Translations under genes and position numbers: made by a program
Origin: Zanthoxylum bungeanum
Lineage: Eukaryota; Streptophyta; Magnoliopsida; Sapindales; Rutaceae
Direction of reading: 5' to 3'
DNA length: 64,000 nt
NCBI GenBank assembly: GCA_019454045.1
Contig: SKCR01033430.1
Coordinates: 85,782-149,781, forward strand
Notes under the pieces: generated by a model
Seen by the model: only the letters and a program-made list of their open reading frames with translations
Told to the model about the DNA's origin: nothing
Databases searched by the model: none
In this document: in pieces, positions 36,073-47,400 of the stretch
Layout: each line of letters starts with the position of its first letter
Position numbering within the stretch: the stretch's first letter is position 1

Positions 36073-38172
36073 TGTTGGACAGTTATGACCCATAGCGTCA
36101 CTATTTGTACAGATCATGGTGTTGTTGTACAAATTAACTATGTGACAAAGGAGATTGCACTCTTGTCATTTGTGATTAGATCACCTAGATGTATAAATGA
36201 TGAGAGGTCCCTATGATTTGTTCCTGGACGGAGAATGATATGAGACAGTATCAGTCCACGTAGGATAAATCATTAAATATCCATAGTCAGAGTATTATCG
36301 AGATTGGATATCGATAAATACGTAAAAGACTAGTATTACACTTGTGCGCCTTTGTGAGGGCACAACGGCATAGTTCTCATATATTTGGGTATAGGATACT
36401 CATGCAAGTGTAATAGGAGGTTGTGTTTTACCGATGGTACGGGAAACAGCTTCGCTCTAGATAGACCTCCTCGGAATTCCATTGGTAGTATGACTATGTG
36501 TCTATGGAAGTCCGAAATCAGGGTAGGTGTATTTGGTCTTAACCTGAGACTTGCACTGCTAATACTTGCGACAATCGATATACTCTAGTTGCGGTCGTCC
36601 AGGGCTTTAACCGGTTCTGTGTACGCCAATGCTGGGTATATTGAGAATCGTAGAGTATTGGGTGTGATGTCAAGACGGAAGTATCACTCCAGTTATAGTG
36701 GAGATGATGTCACGCAGGATACGGTATTAGTACTCTTAAGTGCTGCAGCCATCGGGATATTATGACTAGGTCATGTATATCCAATTATAGAGACTAGTTA
36801 CCAGACATCCGACATGTGCTTCGTACGAGGCAGACACAGCTCCAGCCCTAGGCGTAGCACGTGACAGTCTGATACTGGATCGACATACACTATACTATGT
36901 ATACTACGCCTGATATAGATCCTTTATTCCTGTAAGGATATTTCCGGAGAATTGGGTAGGCATGGCGATTTGCTAGAAGCCAACCTTGTCTTGTAAATCG
37001 GTAAAACGTAGTACTTGGTACTTACGTGTTCGGATAGTCTGACGACCGTATTTACTGCCAACATATCCGGGGATCTCATGGGTCGCTTCCCAAAGATTCA
37101 CTGATGACGTATGACTAGCACTTTAATTAATCTGGGATTAATTCGTTGAGAGAGAAAATTAATCTGAGATTAATTACGGAGATATTTTATCTGGGATAAA
37201 ATATCGTTTAAAGAGAGAAAACGATTAATTTGGAATTAATCAGTAAAATTAATATATTTGATATATTAAACGAAATTGGATTTCGACGCGGAATTGAAAT
37301 TGGATTTTAATTCGGGCAAACGAATTAATTTAGAATTAATTCGTTAGCGATGTGAATAGTGATTTCGCTAGGCGTAATCATTTAATTACGACGCGACGGA
37401 AAATTCGCTAATTAGGAATTAGCGAACCCGAGCCCGAGAGTTATTGCGAGCGCATTCGCATTTCGAATTCGAGTGCGGCACGCAAGTCACATCAAGCGTC
37501 AAATCATTAGTCGCATCAAGCGTCAAATCATTAGTCGCATCAAGCGTCAAATCACATGTCACTTTGAGTGATGTGACAATTTGATTGAGTGATTTGACTT
37601 GATATAAGTTAGTGGAGTGGTTGGAATGTTTGGTATATAACTTGATTTTTGAAATCAATTATTTGATTTACACCATTTGACTTTTGAAAAATAATTTGGT
37701 AAATCATTAATATATTTTTGGAAAATATATAAAGAAAACATATACCATTTTTCACCAACCAACTAACACTTCTTCTCCATCTTTTTCTCTCTCAAACTCA
37801 CGCCAATGAGGGCTGTGAAAATGCTCACTGTTTTGTCTTCAAAATCGAGCAGTGGGAAGCAATTTTGAATGATTTTGTGGCAAAATCCAAGTGCTAGCAC
37901 ACTCCTTAGAGGCATACGAAGGTGATAGGGAAACCCACCCACGAGCCGGGAATCAAACGACGAATCTTGGAGCTTCAAATGTTGGATCAAAATCTGATTT
38001 TTGGGGGCAGAAAATCTGCACAGCAGTGGCGTTTTTAGAGGGCAGAATTTCATTTTTGTTCTTCACCAAATCGTCTCAACCGATCGATGTGAGTATTCCG
38101 CTACCTCCGTTGATGTATTCACACTTGTTATTCATGCTTATATTGATCTTGGGACCTAATTAGAAACCAACA
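36073..38172 (+). repeat. Copia B 3' LTR, full length
   Basis: 2100 bp from TGTTGGACAG to CCAACA. It is the reference copy for the minus-strand LTR at 1-2043 and for the fragment at 41867-42643. It contains nested AT-rich palindromic words (for example GAATTAATTTAGAATTAATTC near 37321) and the 24-bp repeats. Confidence 0.92.
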
Positions 38173-38430
38173 GGAATACTTAAGGAAACTCGTGTTTTAG
38201 AAATCAATTCAAATTTTATCTGAAAACTTGTCTTTCTGAAAGCAATTTTGTTTCTGAAAACCTTTATGGAAATATTTTCTTAAAGTCTTTAATAAAATCA
38301 CTGTTTCTGAAAACATTCATTTCTAGAAAAATTTTCTCTGAAAACTGTTTCTAAAATCATTAACTGTAAACTGATCTCTGAAAACTATTTTCTAAAAATA
38401 TAGTATTGTCTCTGTAAAAACCTGACGCAT

Positions 38431-38713
38431 GGGGGTGTTACGTATCTCCGTCCCCATACACCTAACTAGAGCTAGGAGTGTAAATCCATGACATTAGGGC
38501 GTTACGTATCGCCGTCCCCCAAAGCATGCCACTATTGTCCCTGAATCTAATGGTCTTGGGGCGTTACGTATCGCCTTCCCCCAAGCCACTGAACTAGAAC
38601 TGGGGGTGCAAATCTATGCTACCCTCAAAGCTCTGAATTTAGGATCTAGGGGCATCGGTCATCTATAGTCCTGAACTAAGATCTGGGGGCGTTACGTATC
38701 GTCGTCCCCCCAG
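38431..38713. repeat. Four GC-rich inverted motifs in the Tekay-like LTR
   Basis: GGGGNGTTACGTATCNCC followed by GTCCCC occurs near 38431, 38498, 38556 and 38682. Each has G-run and C-run arms around a TACGTA core. Related copies are at 8308-8338, 53680-53700 and 54700-54730. Confidence 0.75.
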
Positions 38714-39593
38714 TCCTCTACATATGCATATGTCATCCGTCAATTCCATGTCTGTAACAAGTTACATACTGAGGTGGGTTTTTCCCTCATGCCTCAAAAA
38801 TATAAAAACCAAGCTCTGACAATATCTCATTCAAAAACATTTCTTGGAACATGCTTAATTATCATAAAATGTAAAATAAATTTGGCTAACGCCCTAAACT
38901 CAAAAAATGTAAGTCTGATATATATATAACAATCATAAAGTAAAATCAACTTAAGAAAAAGTGTGTCCACTCATAGATTTGGAGTTCCGCTAGAATAACG
39001 TCACTTTGCCAAAACATTTTGTGGTTCCTTCCTTCTCTTGATTTCCTTCATTCCTCAAGCTCCCAATGATTATCAAGCCCTTCTTATCTTATGGAGATTT
39101 GATATATGCCATATCTTCTTCTTCTTCGTCTTCTTAAATTGTGGTTTTACAAATAATATCCTAATTTATATAGTGGGGACCCATTTTCTTATTTTTTTGC
39201 AATATTTTAGTTTGAAAAATTTAGAAATTTTGAGAGAAATATGGAGTTTTCTATATGGGTCAGGATGTACTATTCATCAGAAATGTTAGGTCTGATATTT
39301 GGCCTATTTTTGTTTCGAATTTAGAAAAGTTTTCAACGTGAACGTTGTAGATCTCGATTTCATATTTCCGACGATATAAAATTCATAAAATTCAGAGTTC
39401 GTATGAGAAAGTTATGACCCAAATACCATGGGCTATCTGGAGTGAAACATAATATAGTTTCAAATCGAAATTTCGAGGAGTTTAGCGATTGTCCCCAAAG
39501 TCATTTTCATGATTGCAAATGTGTTCAAACATAGTTTATATTATGTGACACTCGTTCCATGATGCAGCAGTAGTCGATATTCCTGTCATTACA

Positions 39594-41061
39594 TAAAGAT
39601 TGCTAATAGATACATCAATGACATTATTCTTATACAGATTTGACGTTTATATCTATATCTCTGGGATAATTCGGATACATGTGACGGGGGGATTATATTT
39701 ATGGAATGACCTTGACCTGTATGGTTCAACAAGTTTATCCATGATCGTCATAATTTACGGGGTGGGTAGATTATGGACACGAAATTTGATTTCGTGACGG
39801 ATATGCCTGAACCTAGAAAGTCTTACTAATGAAATATACTCGTAGAGAACTAAGGTAACATTTATGAATAATATTGATTATTTATAAATTTTTTAAAGGT
39901 TAAACAAAAGATACATGCTTTAGGGGATGATCATTGTATGTATAAGCCAGCCATATGTATGTATGCTTCGTTGTCGGTTGTACGATGATTGTATGTATGT
40001 CTGAGTGTGAACTGTGAATGTTATTGTACAGTGAATGAATAATTTGGGAGCCAGTGTGAGTATAAGATGCTGTAAAATATGCTTGGTAAGTTTTATCGTA
40101 TGTACGTATGTGTAAGAATTATAAAATTGAATTTATGTGAATATAGGAAAAGTGAGTCATGATATGTATGAATGTATATGAATCACGCATGTTAATTCAT
40201 AATGGGGCTACTGTAATTGAAGAAAATATGCATTGAATTGAAAGAGTTTGTTTGATGATATTTTAAATATGGATATTTGTGATAAAAATATAGATGTATG
40301 CTTCATGTTCACATGATTGAAGTGGAAATTATGTTAAAGAGATACTCTATGATATTTGAGCTTTTCTTTGAATGTTAGCTATGAGAATGGCACATACGTA
40401 GATAGGTAAATATAAAAATATGACATAGATAAAGTATAAAGGATAACAAATGATGATAACTCTGAACTCATCGTAACTTAGTAAATTTGAAAAACATATA
40501 ATGTAATTGATTTTAAATATTCTGTTAGTAGTAATAGCATGGTTACTTACTGAGTTTTTATAACTCACACCAAACCAGTTTGCTAGTTTTGCAGGTTGGC
40601 TTCCAGAGGGGTCAACCACTTTAGCTTTGGAGGTCATGCTCGAGACGTGGATCACCCAAGCGGCAGTCACCCTCGCAAGTGTCCTGGGAGAAGTTATAGA
40701 AGTTTAAAAAGGTTAGGGTATTTTGGTTATTGTTTTGTTTTGTCGTACTGAGCATGTGTTTTGTATATATATTTTAAATAAATATTTTGATTGCTTATGA
40801 TGTTGTGGCACTGAGCCCTGGAGTGTTGATAGATGATATGGGCACGGAGCCCTTAGGTGGTGATTTTGATGTGTTATTGTGGACCTGAGGTCCGTTTTGA
40901 TATATGATGTTCTTTTTAAGTTTGTTTTGGTGCTGGACTGAGATCCAGGTTGTCCAATTTTAGGATACATCATGACGAAGTTTCTGTAAATTCATAGGCT
41001 TATGGAGATGGGTCAATCCTGTCTCCTCCAGGTAGCATCCTGCCTCGGGCAGGGTGTTACA
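39594..41061. mobile_element. Gypsy LTR piece adjoining the Tekay-like element
   Basis: The plus strand ends GGCAGGGTGTTACA at 41061. It includes ACTTACTGAGTTTTTATAACTCAC and GCAGGTTGGC, arranged as in the LTR piece at 54211-54691, so the two belong to one diverged family. Its left end is cut by the Tekay-like LTR at 39593. It lies in the copia C LTR. The rest is AT-rich and non-coding. Confidence 0.6.
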
Positions 41062-41293
41062 AGTTTATAATAGTAATATTATCCCAATGTCAGACAATCC
41101 AGTGTCCAGTATTACTACATGACTATTTTAAGGTCAATGTCATTCTTTGCATATTTATATATCAATCTAATATGCATAATAACATTACCATTAATAAGGT
41201 TTGAAATGAAAATGTAGTTATTTTATTAGTAAATAATTAAATATAATTTGCAATATATTATTATGATTGTCGCTCCAAGCACTAACTCCAACA
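41062..41293 (-). mobile_element. Copia C 3' LTR, first 232 bp
   Basis: The minus strand starts TGTTGGAGTTAGTGC at 41293, right after the purine tract CCAAGTGGGAGTT. It is cut at 41061 by the gypsy LTR. Confidence 0.75.
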
Positions 41294-41725
41294 AACTCCC
41301 ACTTGGTTAGTGCTAATCCGAATGGTACCAAAATCTCATCTTCTATACATGTTTATCGAATAACTTAGAAGGTAAGGCCTTAGTAAGCAGGTCTGCTATG
41401 TTGTCTTGCCCTTGAACCTTTATGACCACTATGTTTTTTCGTTCAATGATTTCTCTAATCATGTGATATTTCCTTTCCACATGTTTAGACTTTGAATGCA
41501 CTCTCGGCTTCTTGGCCTGCGCAATGGCTTCGTAATACTAGGCACAATGCCAAGTTCTGTGATAAAATTTATAATCCAAACAGCTTCTTGAGCAACTTTC
41601 GAAGCCGCTATAAATTCCGCCACAGCAGTGGAATAAGTTGTAGAGCCTTATTTTGAACACCGCCAACTAACTGCACGCCATCAAGGGTAAATATGTATCC
41701 GGATGTAGACTTTTGACAGGGGCCT
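41294..41725 (-). pseudogene. Copia C RNase H, C-terminal relic
   Basis: Minus-strand fragments read KSTSGYIFTLDG, STAVAEFIAASKVAQEAVW, SKHVERKYHMIREIIERKN and DNIADLLTKALP, the normal order at the end of a copia pol. Several frameshifts break it. Both this piece and the family A copia at 42644-42900 contain the GYxFTL segment, so they are separate elements. Confidence 0.85.
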
Positions 41726-41866
41726 GAATGCACTTTTCGGGGGCCAGAATGCAAATTTTCAAAACATTTCTATAAATAACCTGGAGTTTCTTTTATTTTC
41801 AGAAATTACATAATCTCCCAAACACCCCCACAGACACCCCTGTCTCCAAACTCATGTTTATGCTTA
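41726..41866. other. Unassigned 141 bp
   Basis: Sequence between the copia C relic and the truncated LTR, with an ACACCCCCACAGACACCCC stretch. I see nothing recognisable. Confidence 0.4.
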
Positions 41867-42643
41867 TACTGGGGCTGGAACAGTGTCTGCCCTGTACGAA
41901 GCATATATCGGATCACTAGCAACTAGTCTCTTTATTATTGGATAATCATGACCTAGTCATTTTATCCCGACGGTTGCAACCTTTTAGAGAACCAGTTATG
42001 TATCCATGCGTGACCATCATCTCCATATGACTGAAGTGATACTTCCGTCTTGACATCACACCCAATACACTACGATTCTCAATAAACCTATAAGAGGTGT
42101 ACACATAACCTGTTAAAGTCCTGGACGACCAAAACCAAAGCGTATTGATTGTCGCAAGTACTAGCGATGCAAGTCTCAGGATAAGACCAAATACACCTAC
42201 CCTGATACGGACTCCCATAGACACATAGTCATACTACCAATGTGATTCTGTGGGGTTTATCCAGAGCGAAGCTGTTTTCTGTACCATCGGTAAAACGCAA
42301 CCTCCTACCACACTTGCATAAGTATCCAATACTTAAATATATGAGAACTATGCTGTTACGCTTCCATAACACGCACAAGTGCGATACTAGTCTATTCTGT
42401 ATTATCGATGTCCAGTCTCGATAATACTATGACTATGGATATTTAATGATTAAACCGTCGTGGATTGATACTGTCTCATATCATCTCAATCCGGAACTAA
42501 TCATAAGGACTTTCATCATTCACACATTTAAGTAATCTAATTACGAAATGATAAAAGGCAATTTCCATTGCTACATAATAAATTTGTACAAAAACACAAT
42601 GTCTTTTACAAATAGTGACGCTATGGGTCATAACTGTCTAACA
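41867..42643 (-). mobile_element. Copia B LTR, truncated, minus strand
   Basis: The minus strand starts TGTTAGACAG at 42643 and follows the first part of the family B LTR (compare 1262-2043) before breaking off at 41867. It is more diverged than the copy at 1-2043. It truncates the family A copia within RNase H. Confidence 0.82.
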
Positions 42644-44496
42644 CTTCCAAATGCAGATTGACTATCGCAATGAATGCAAATTGCTAGCACTGGATTAGGC
42701 CAACTTGGAATATCCTCTAGAAAATTCGCAGCTATTCTGCTTCTTCAGCACACTTATCTAATGCAATGAATTTTGATTCCATTGTAGATCTGGCTATCAC
42801 AATCTGTTTGGAGGATTTCCATGATATAGCTGCACCTGCTAGTGTAAACACATAGCCACTGGTAGACTTTGAGTCTTTCATATCAGATATCTAGTTTGCA
42901 TCATCTGTATCCTTCGATTACGGCTGGATATTTATGATAGTGCAACCCATAATTACGAGTAAAACGTAGGTACCTGAGTATTCTCACTATTGCTTTCCAG
43001 TGAACAACCCTTGGATTACTCTTATATTTGTTGAGCTTGTTTACTGTACAGGCTATATCAGGCCTTGTACAACTCGATAAATACATCAGACTCCCGATCA
43101 CTCTAGAGTATTCTACTTGAGAAATATCATTTCCCATATTCTTTGATAGATGTAGACTCACATCTAAAGGAGTTCTAGCCACAACAGAATCATCATTATT
43201 GAATTTACCAAGAATTTTACCCACATAGTGCGATTGATCAAGAATAAATCCATCTGGACTTCTCGAGATCTTTATTCCCAGAATGACATCTGATAGACCC
43301 ATGTCTTTCATGTCAAACTTAGATTTCAGCATATTCTTGGTAGATTTTACCATTTTAACATCACTCCCGACAATCAATATGTCATCAACGTAGAGACATA
43401 AAATGACATAGCCAACTTCTGTCTCTCTGACATAAATACATTTATCACATTCATTGATTTTGAAACCATTTGCCAGCATGGTGTCGTCAAACTTTTTATG
43501 CCACTGTTTCGGAGATTGTTTCAATCCATACAAGGATTTTACTAACTTACAGACTTTCTTTTCTTGTCCTGGAGCTATAAAGCCTTCAGGTTGTTCCATG
43601 TAGATTTCTTCATCTAAATCTCCATTTAGAAAGGCTGTTTTCACATCCATCTGATGTACCTCAAGATTGCGCAAAGTTGCAATCGCTACTATCATCCTTA
43701 TGGAATTTATCCTCGTTACAAGAGAGTAAGTGTCAAAGTAATCAAGACATTCACGTTGTCTGTAGCCTTTAATTACAAGTCTTGCTTTGTACTTGTCAAT
43801 TGATCCATCTGTCTTCATTTTCATTTTGAAAATCCACTTGGACCCTAAAGGTTTACACACTGGAGGAAGATCCACTAACTCCCAGGTGTGATTTTGTAAG
43901 ATGGATTCAATTTCACTATTGATGGCATCTTTCCACAAAGCACCATCAGCTGACCTTACAGCTTCGTTATAACTTTGAGGATCATTTTCTAGCAAAAATG
44001 TCAGAAAATCTGGACTAAATGATTTTTCCGTTCTAGCTCTTTTGCTACGTCTTGGTTCAAGTTCAACATCTTGTTGATCCTCTGGAATATTTATGTGTTC
44101 TTGGTCCTGACTATCTTCAATGATAGTCTCATGTGCCCGTTTGTGCACATTTGAATTCGAAATAGTTATACAAGGAAAAACGTATTCGAAAAATGATGCA
44201 TTCCTCGACTCCATTATCGTATTTTTGTGAATATCTGGTATATTATACTCATGCACAAGAAATCGATAAGCATTACTGTTATGTGCATATCCTATGAAAA
44301 TACAATCAACAGTTTTTGGTCCTATCTTCACCTTCTTAGGTGGAGGAATGACTACTTTGGCAAGACACCCCCACACTCGTAGAAATTTATAGGAGGGTAC
44401 TCTTATTTTCCACATTTCATAAGGAGTTTTCCCTGCTTCTTTCCGTGGTACCTTATTTAAAAGGTAATTAGCTGATAAAAACAACTTCTCCCCCAC
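42644..44496 (-). pseudogene. Copia A pol: integrase end, RT, RNase H (left arm)
   Basis: The open block 42901-44496 (531 codons) starts within the end of the integrase ([16 protein letters not shown]). It goes on with [17 protein letters not shown], then [57 protein letters not shown], and the catalytic [10 protein letters not shown] near 43390-43360. It then reads [13 protein letters not shown]. RNase H follows in 42644-42900 ([19 protein letters not shown], then IHCDSQSAFG) after a frameshift, and is cut by an LTR at 42643. This is the best-preserved coding block in the window. It makes cDNA from the element RNA. A G-run length problem near 44500 separates it from the integrase core. Confidence 0.88.
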
Positions 44497-45320
44497 ATAT
44501 TATGAGGTAATCCAGAGCTGATTAACATAGCATTCATCATTTCTTTCAAGGTACGATTCTTCCATTCTGCAATCACATTGGATTGAGGTGAATAAGGATG
44601 TGTGGTTTGATCTATGATTCCATTTTGCTCACAAAGTGATTCAAAAGAAAAAAACATACTCACCACCACGATCACTTCTTAACCCCTTAATTCTTTTATT
44701 CAGTTGGTTCTCAACTCATTCTTATAGAGAACAAATTTCTCTATAGCTTCGTCCTTGCTTTTCATCAAATACACATAGCAAACTCTTGTGCAATCAATAA
44801 AGGTAATAAAATATTTATTACCGCCTCTTGATTATATTGAATTAAAATCACATACATCGGTATGAATTAGATCAAGTGGTTCAGAGTTTCTTTCAATACT
44901 ATGAAATGATGATCTAGTTAGTTTTGCTTCAACACAAGTATCACAGTTGTGTTTGTTATCAATTTTCAAATTGGGAATATGATTCATGTTAATTAATTTC
45001 CGCAATGAATTAACATGTCCTAATCTACCATGCCATAGATCGAGTACTCAACAATATAAGCAGAAGAACTATCTTTATTGAAATTCTTGGGTTTAACAAC
45101 CATTACATTGAGCTTAAAGAGCCCATCAGTTACATACCCTTTTCCCACATACATGTCATTTTTAGTCAAAACTACTTTATCAGAATCGAACACCATCCGG
45201 AATTCATGCTTGTTCAGAAGTGATCCAGACACAAGATTCTTCCGTATTTCTGGTACATACAGAACGTTGTTCAAAGTCAACTCTTTCCCAGAGGTCATCT
45301 TCAGACTCACATTGCCTTAA
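44497..45320 (-). pseudogene. Copia A pol: protease end and integrase (left arm)
   Basis: Minus-strand blocks 45310-45020 ([32 protein letters not shown]) and 44675-44512 (NGIIDQTTHPYSPQSNVIAEWKN, the Glu part of the integrase site) flank a shifted stretch. That stretch holds the His/Cys finger and SDRGGEY. Single-base indels change the frame near 45040, 44850, 44660 and 44500. The corresponding right-arm frame breaks at other places. Confidence 0.8.
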
Positions 45321-45805
45321 CCTTCAATCTCAGATGTTGTTGAATTCCCATGTATATTTTTCTCCATTACCAGCAGGTTCAAATGAAGAGAACATACTCT
45401 TGTCTGAGCACACACATGCAGGCACACTTCTCACCAGTGTCAATCCACTCTCTTGGGTTAGAACCCACCAGATTCACTCAGAAACCACATCAGAAAGATT
45501 AATGTCTGAAACATTTTGAGTCATATTTTCCATCACATTAGCCTCTTGGTTCTTTTTCTTCTTCGGCAGTCTGCACTCAGAAGACTTGTGACCCATTTTG
45601 TCACAGTTGAAGCATCTTCCTTGAAATTTGGATTTCTTGGAAATTCCTCCTTTAGGGCCATATTTGACCCTTTGTTCTTAGGGTTCTTGTTCTTATGGCC
45701 ATGTTCAACAACATTTGCTTTGGCCTCATGAGTTATTCCTCTCTTGTCAGATAATTTGTTATCTTCCTCAATTCTAAGCTTAAGAACCAAGTCTTCAATG
45801 TTCAT
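45321..45805 (-). pseudogene. Copia A gag end and protease (left arm)
   Basis: The minus strand contains IEDLVLKLRIEEDNKLSDK, then a frame change, then the CCHC knuckle (CFNCDKMGHKSSEC, near 45615-45575) and a Lys-rich tail. The protease signature DTG lies near 45440. The knuckle packages element RNA. Indels split the frame. Confidence 0.75.
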
Positions 45806-46562
45806 TTTTTTCGCTCATGCTTTAAATAATTCTTGAAATCTTTCCAACCAGGTGGTAGTTTTTCAATTATCAAGGCTACTTGGAAGGTTTCACTTAATAC
45901 CATCCTCGCAGCATGAATTTCTGCTAGAATAATCTGCAATTCTTGTACTTGACTTAACACAGTTTTGGAGTAAACCATCTTAAAATCTAGGAAACGGCCT
46001 ACGAAAAATTTCATAGTACCGACGTCTTCAGTTTTATATTTTCGATCTAAAGATTCCCAAAGCTCCTTAGCTGTTTTCATTCTAGCGTACACACTGTACA
46101 AGGAATCACTCAGTCCATTCAGCACATAATTCCTACATAGGAATTCAGAATGTTTCCAAGCATCGATGGCACTAATGACTTGAATATCATTCTCACCCTC
46201 TTTGGGTACATGAGCATCTTCCTTTAGGAACCTTGCAATGTTCAACGTGGTCAAGTAGAAAAACATTTTCTGTTGCCACCTTTTGAAATTCTGACCAATG
46301 AATTTTTCAGGTTTTTCCGCAACATGATTGACATGGCTCACATGTCCAACAAATTGTCTAGCCATAGAGGCAGCAACACTTTGGCCAGCCAGAGAGGCTG
46401 CCACATTAAGCCCAGAGGCTGGAACATTTTGGCCAGTCGAATAGGCTGCCACAACAATTTGGCCAGCCACAGAGGCTGCCACATTAAGCCCATAGGCTGG
46501 AACATTTGGCCAGCCGAAGAGGTTGCCATGTTCGGATCAACTGTGTTTGGACTGTTTTCCAT
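45802..46562 (-). pseudogene. Copia A gag (left arm), one early frameshift
   Basis: The ATG at 46562 opens [14 protein letters not shown] one-base shift near 46505 moves the frame, after which 46482-45802 is open for 226 codons. The N terminus repeats an AASxAGQ / GLNVAAS unit. The rest is a copia-type gag (UBN2-like) with [31 protein letters not shown] and [14 protein letters not shown]. It would form the particle shell. The right-arm copy has a different break, so the parent element may have been intact. Confidence 0.88.
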
Positions 46563-47400
46563 ATCCACAGATCGAATTTGTTTTAAGACTATTACAAAAT
46601 ATTTGGTTATTGTGTTCTTACAAGGAATCGAACAACAGTAAACACATTACACGATTGGCCACAAAATACAATAAGAATAATAAAAGTAAAATAATCTCTA
46701 GACAATAGAAGACGGCGGTGCAGCAACGAACCAGCGACAGGAATGGAGTGCACTACCGAACCAGCAAGAAGAAAACAATGAGGATTCGAGGCTTGTTGAT
46801 GCGACAACAATCTCCTTAAAATAAATTCATCCCCTACCGAATGATGCAGTAGAACGCGAGACGTTTGTTTCCCAGGATGCAACGGAAATAAACGAAAATA
46901 AGCACCACCAAAATCGCCTTCAAACGAATCACGAAGTGTTCGAACTCTCTCAACAAAAATTGCAAAGAAAACCTCAAAAATTTGTTCTGTTCTCTCTCTA
47001 AAAAAACGAAAAAACACTGCCCACATTAAAAGAAAATAAACATGCCAATTAAATCACATTAGTGGGAGGCCTTTCATTTGAAGTAATCACCAAGTTAATT
47101 AATAGAATTAATTTAACTGTTATGGAACTTCAAAAGGCTTGGAAAAAAAATAAAGAGGCTTGCAAAAATTGGCTGGGCCGGACCCGCATAATTGGTCTGG
47201 TATTCGTGTACGCAGGACGTGCGGGTGCACACGAGTCAGGCCTGATCGGATTTTGATTTGCACCCCCTTGCGCGCGCACGTAGAGAGAGCCTATGTCCTT
47301 ATAACACTTACCCATACATATGAGCAATCATATATCAACATAATTTTCCTTTATTAGCTTTCACATGTGGGACAAACTAATTTCTCTTTATTTTCCAACA
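46563..47400 (-). mobile_element. Copia A 5' LTR and leader (left arm)
   Basis: The minus strand starts TGTTGGAAAATAAAG at 47400 and leads to the gag ATG. It contains GTGCGCGCGCAAGG near 47270. The 3' LTR boundary is unresolved. The 130- to 140-codon frames here are LTR sequence. An alternative LTR start is TGTTGGAAAAATGC at 47583. Confidence 0.65.

Larger units (their letters stand above)
29146..38172 (+). mobile_element. Copia retrotransposon, family B, TSD GGAAT
   Basis: LTRs lie at 29146-30035 and 36073-38172 (TGTTGG to CCAACA), with GGAAT at 29141-29145 and 38173-38177. A tRNA-Met-like primer site, a decayed gag-pol in copia order (protease, integrase, RT, RNase H) and a purine tract complete it. 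The shared LTR parts look about 98% identical although the coding region is wrecked. It interrupts the Tekay-like 5' LTR. Confidence 0.92.
28684..39593 (-). mobile_element. Tekay-like 5' LTR, split by the copia B insertion
   Basis: The LTR starts TGTAATGACAGG at 39593 and ends GGGGATGTTACA at 28684. Removing 29146-38172 and one GGAAT leaves about 1.88 kb. Its 38520-39593 part matches the 3' LTR at 8283-11870. It contains four GTTACGTATC-type GC-rich inverted motifs (38431-38713). Confidence 0.85.

Noticed and set aside
41294..43000. Joining the RNase H pieces at 41294-41725 and 42644-42900 as one gene split by an LTR
   Set aside because: Both pieces contain the same GYxFTL segment, so they come from two different copia elements.
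45020..45731. Plus-strand frames opposite the copia A protease and gag
   Set aside because: Shadows of the minus-strand gag-pol.
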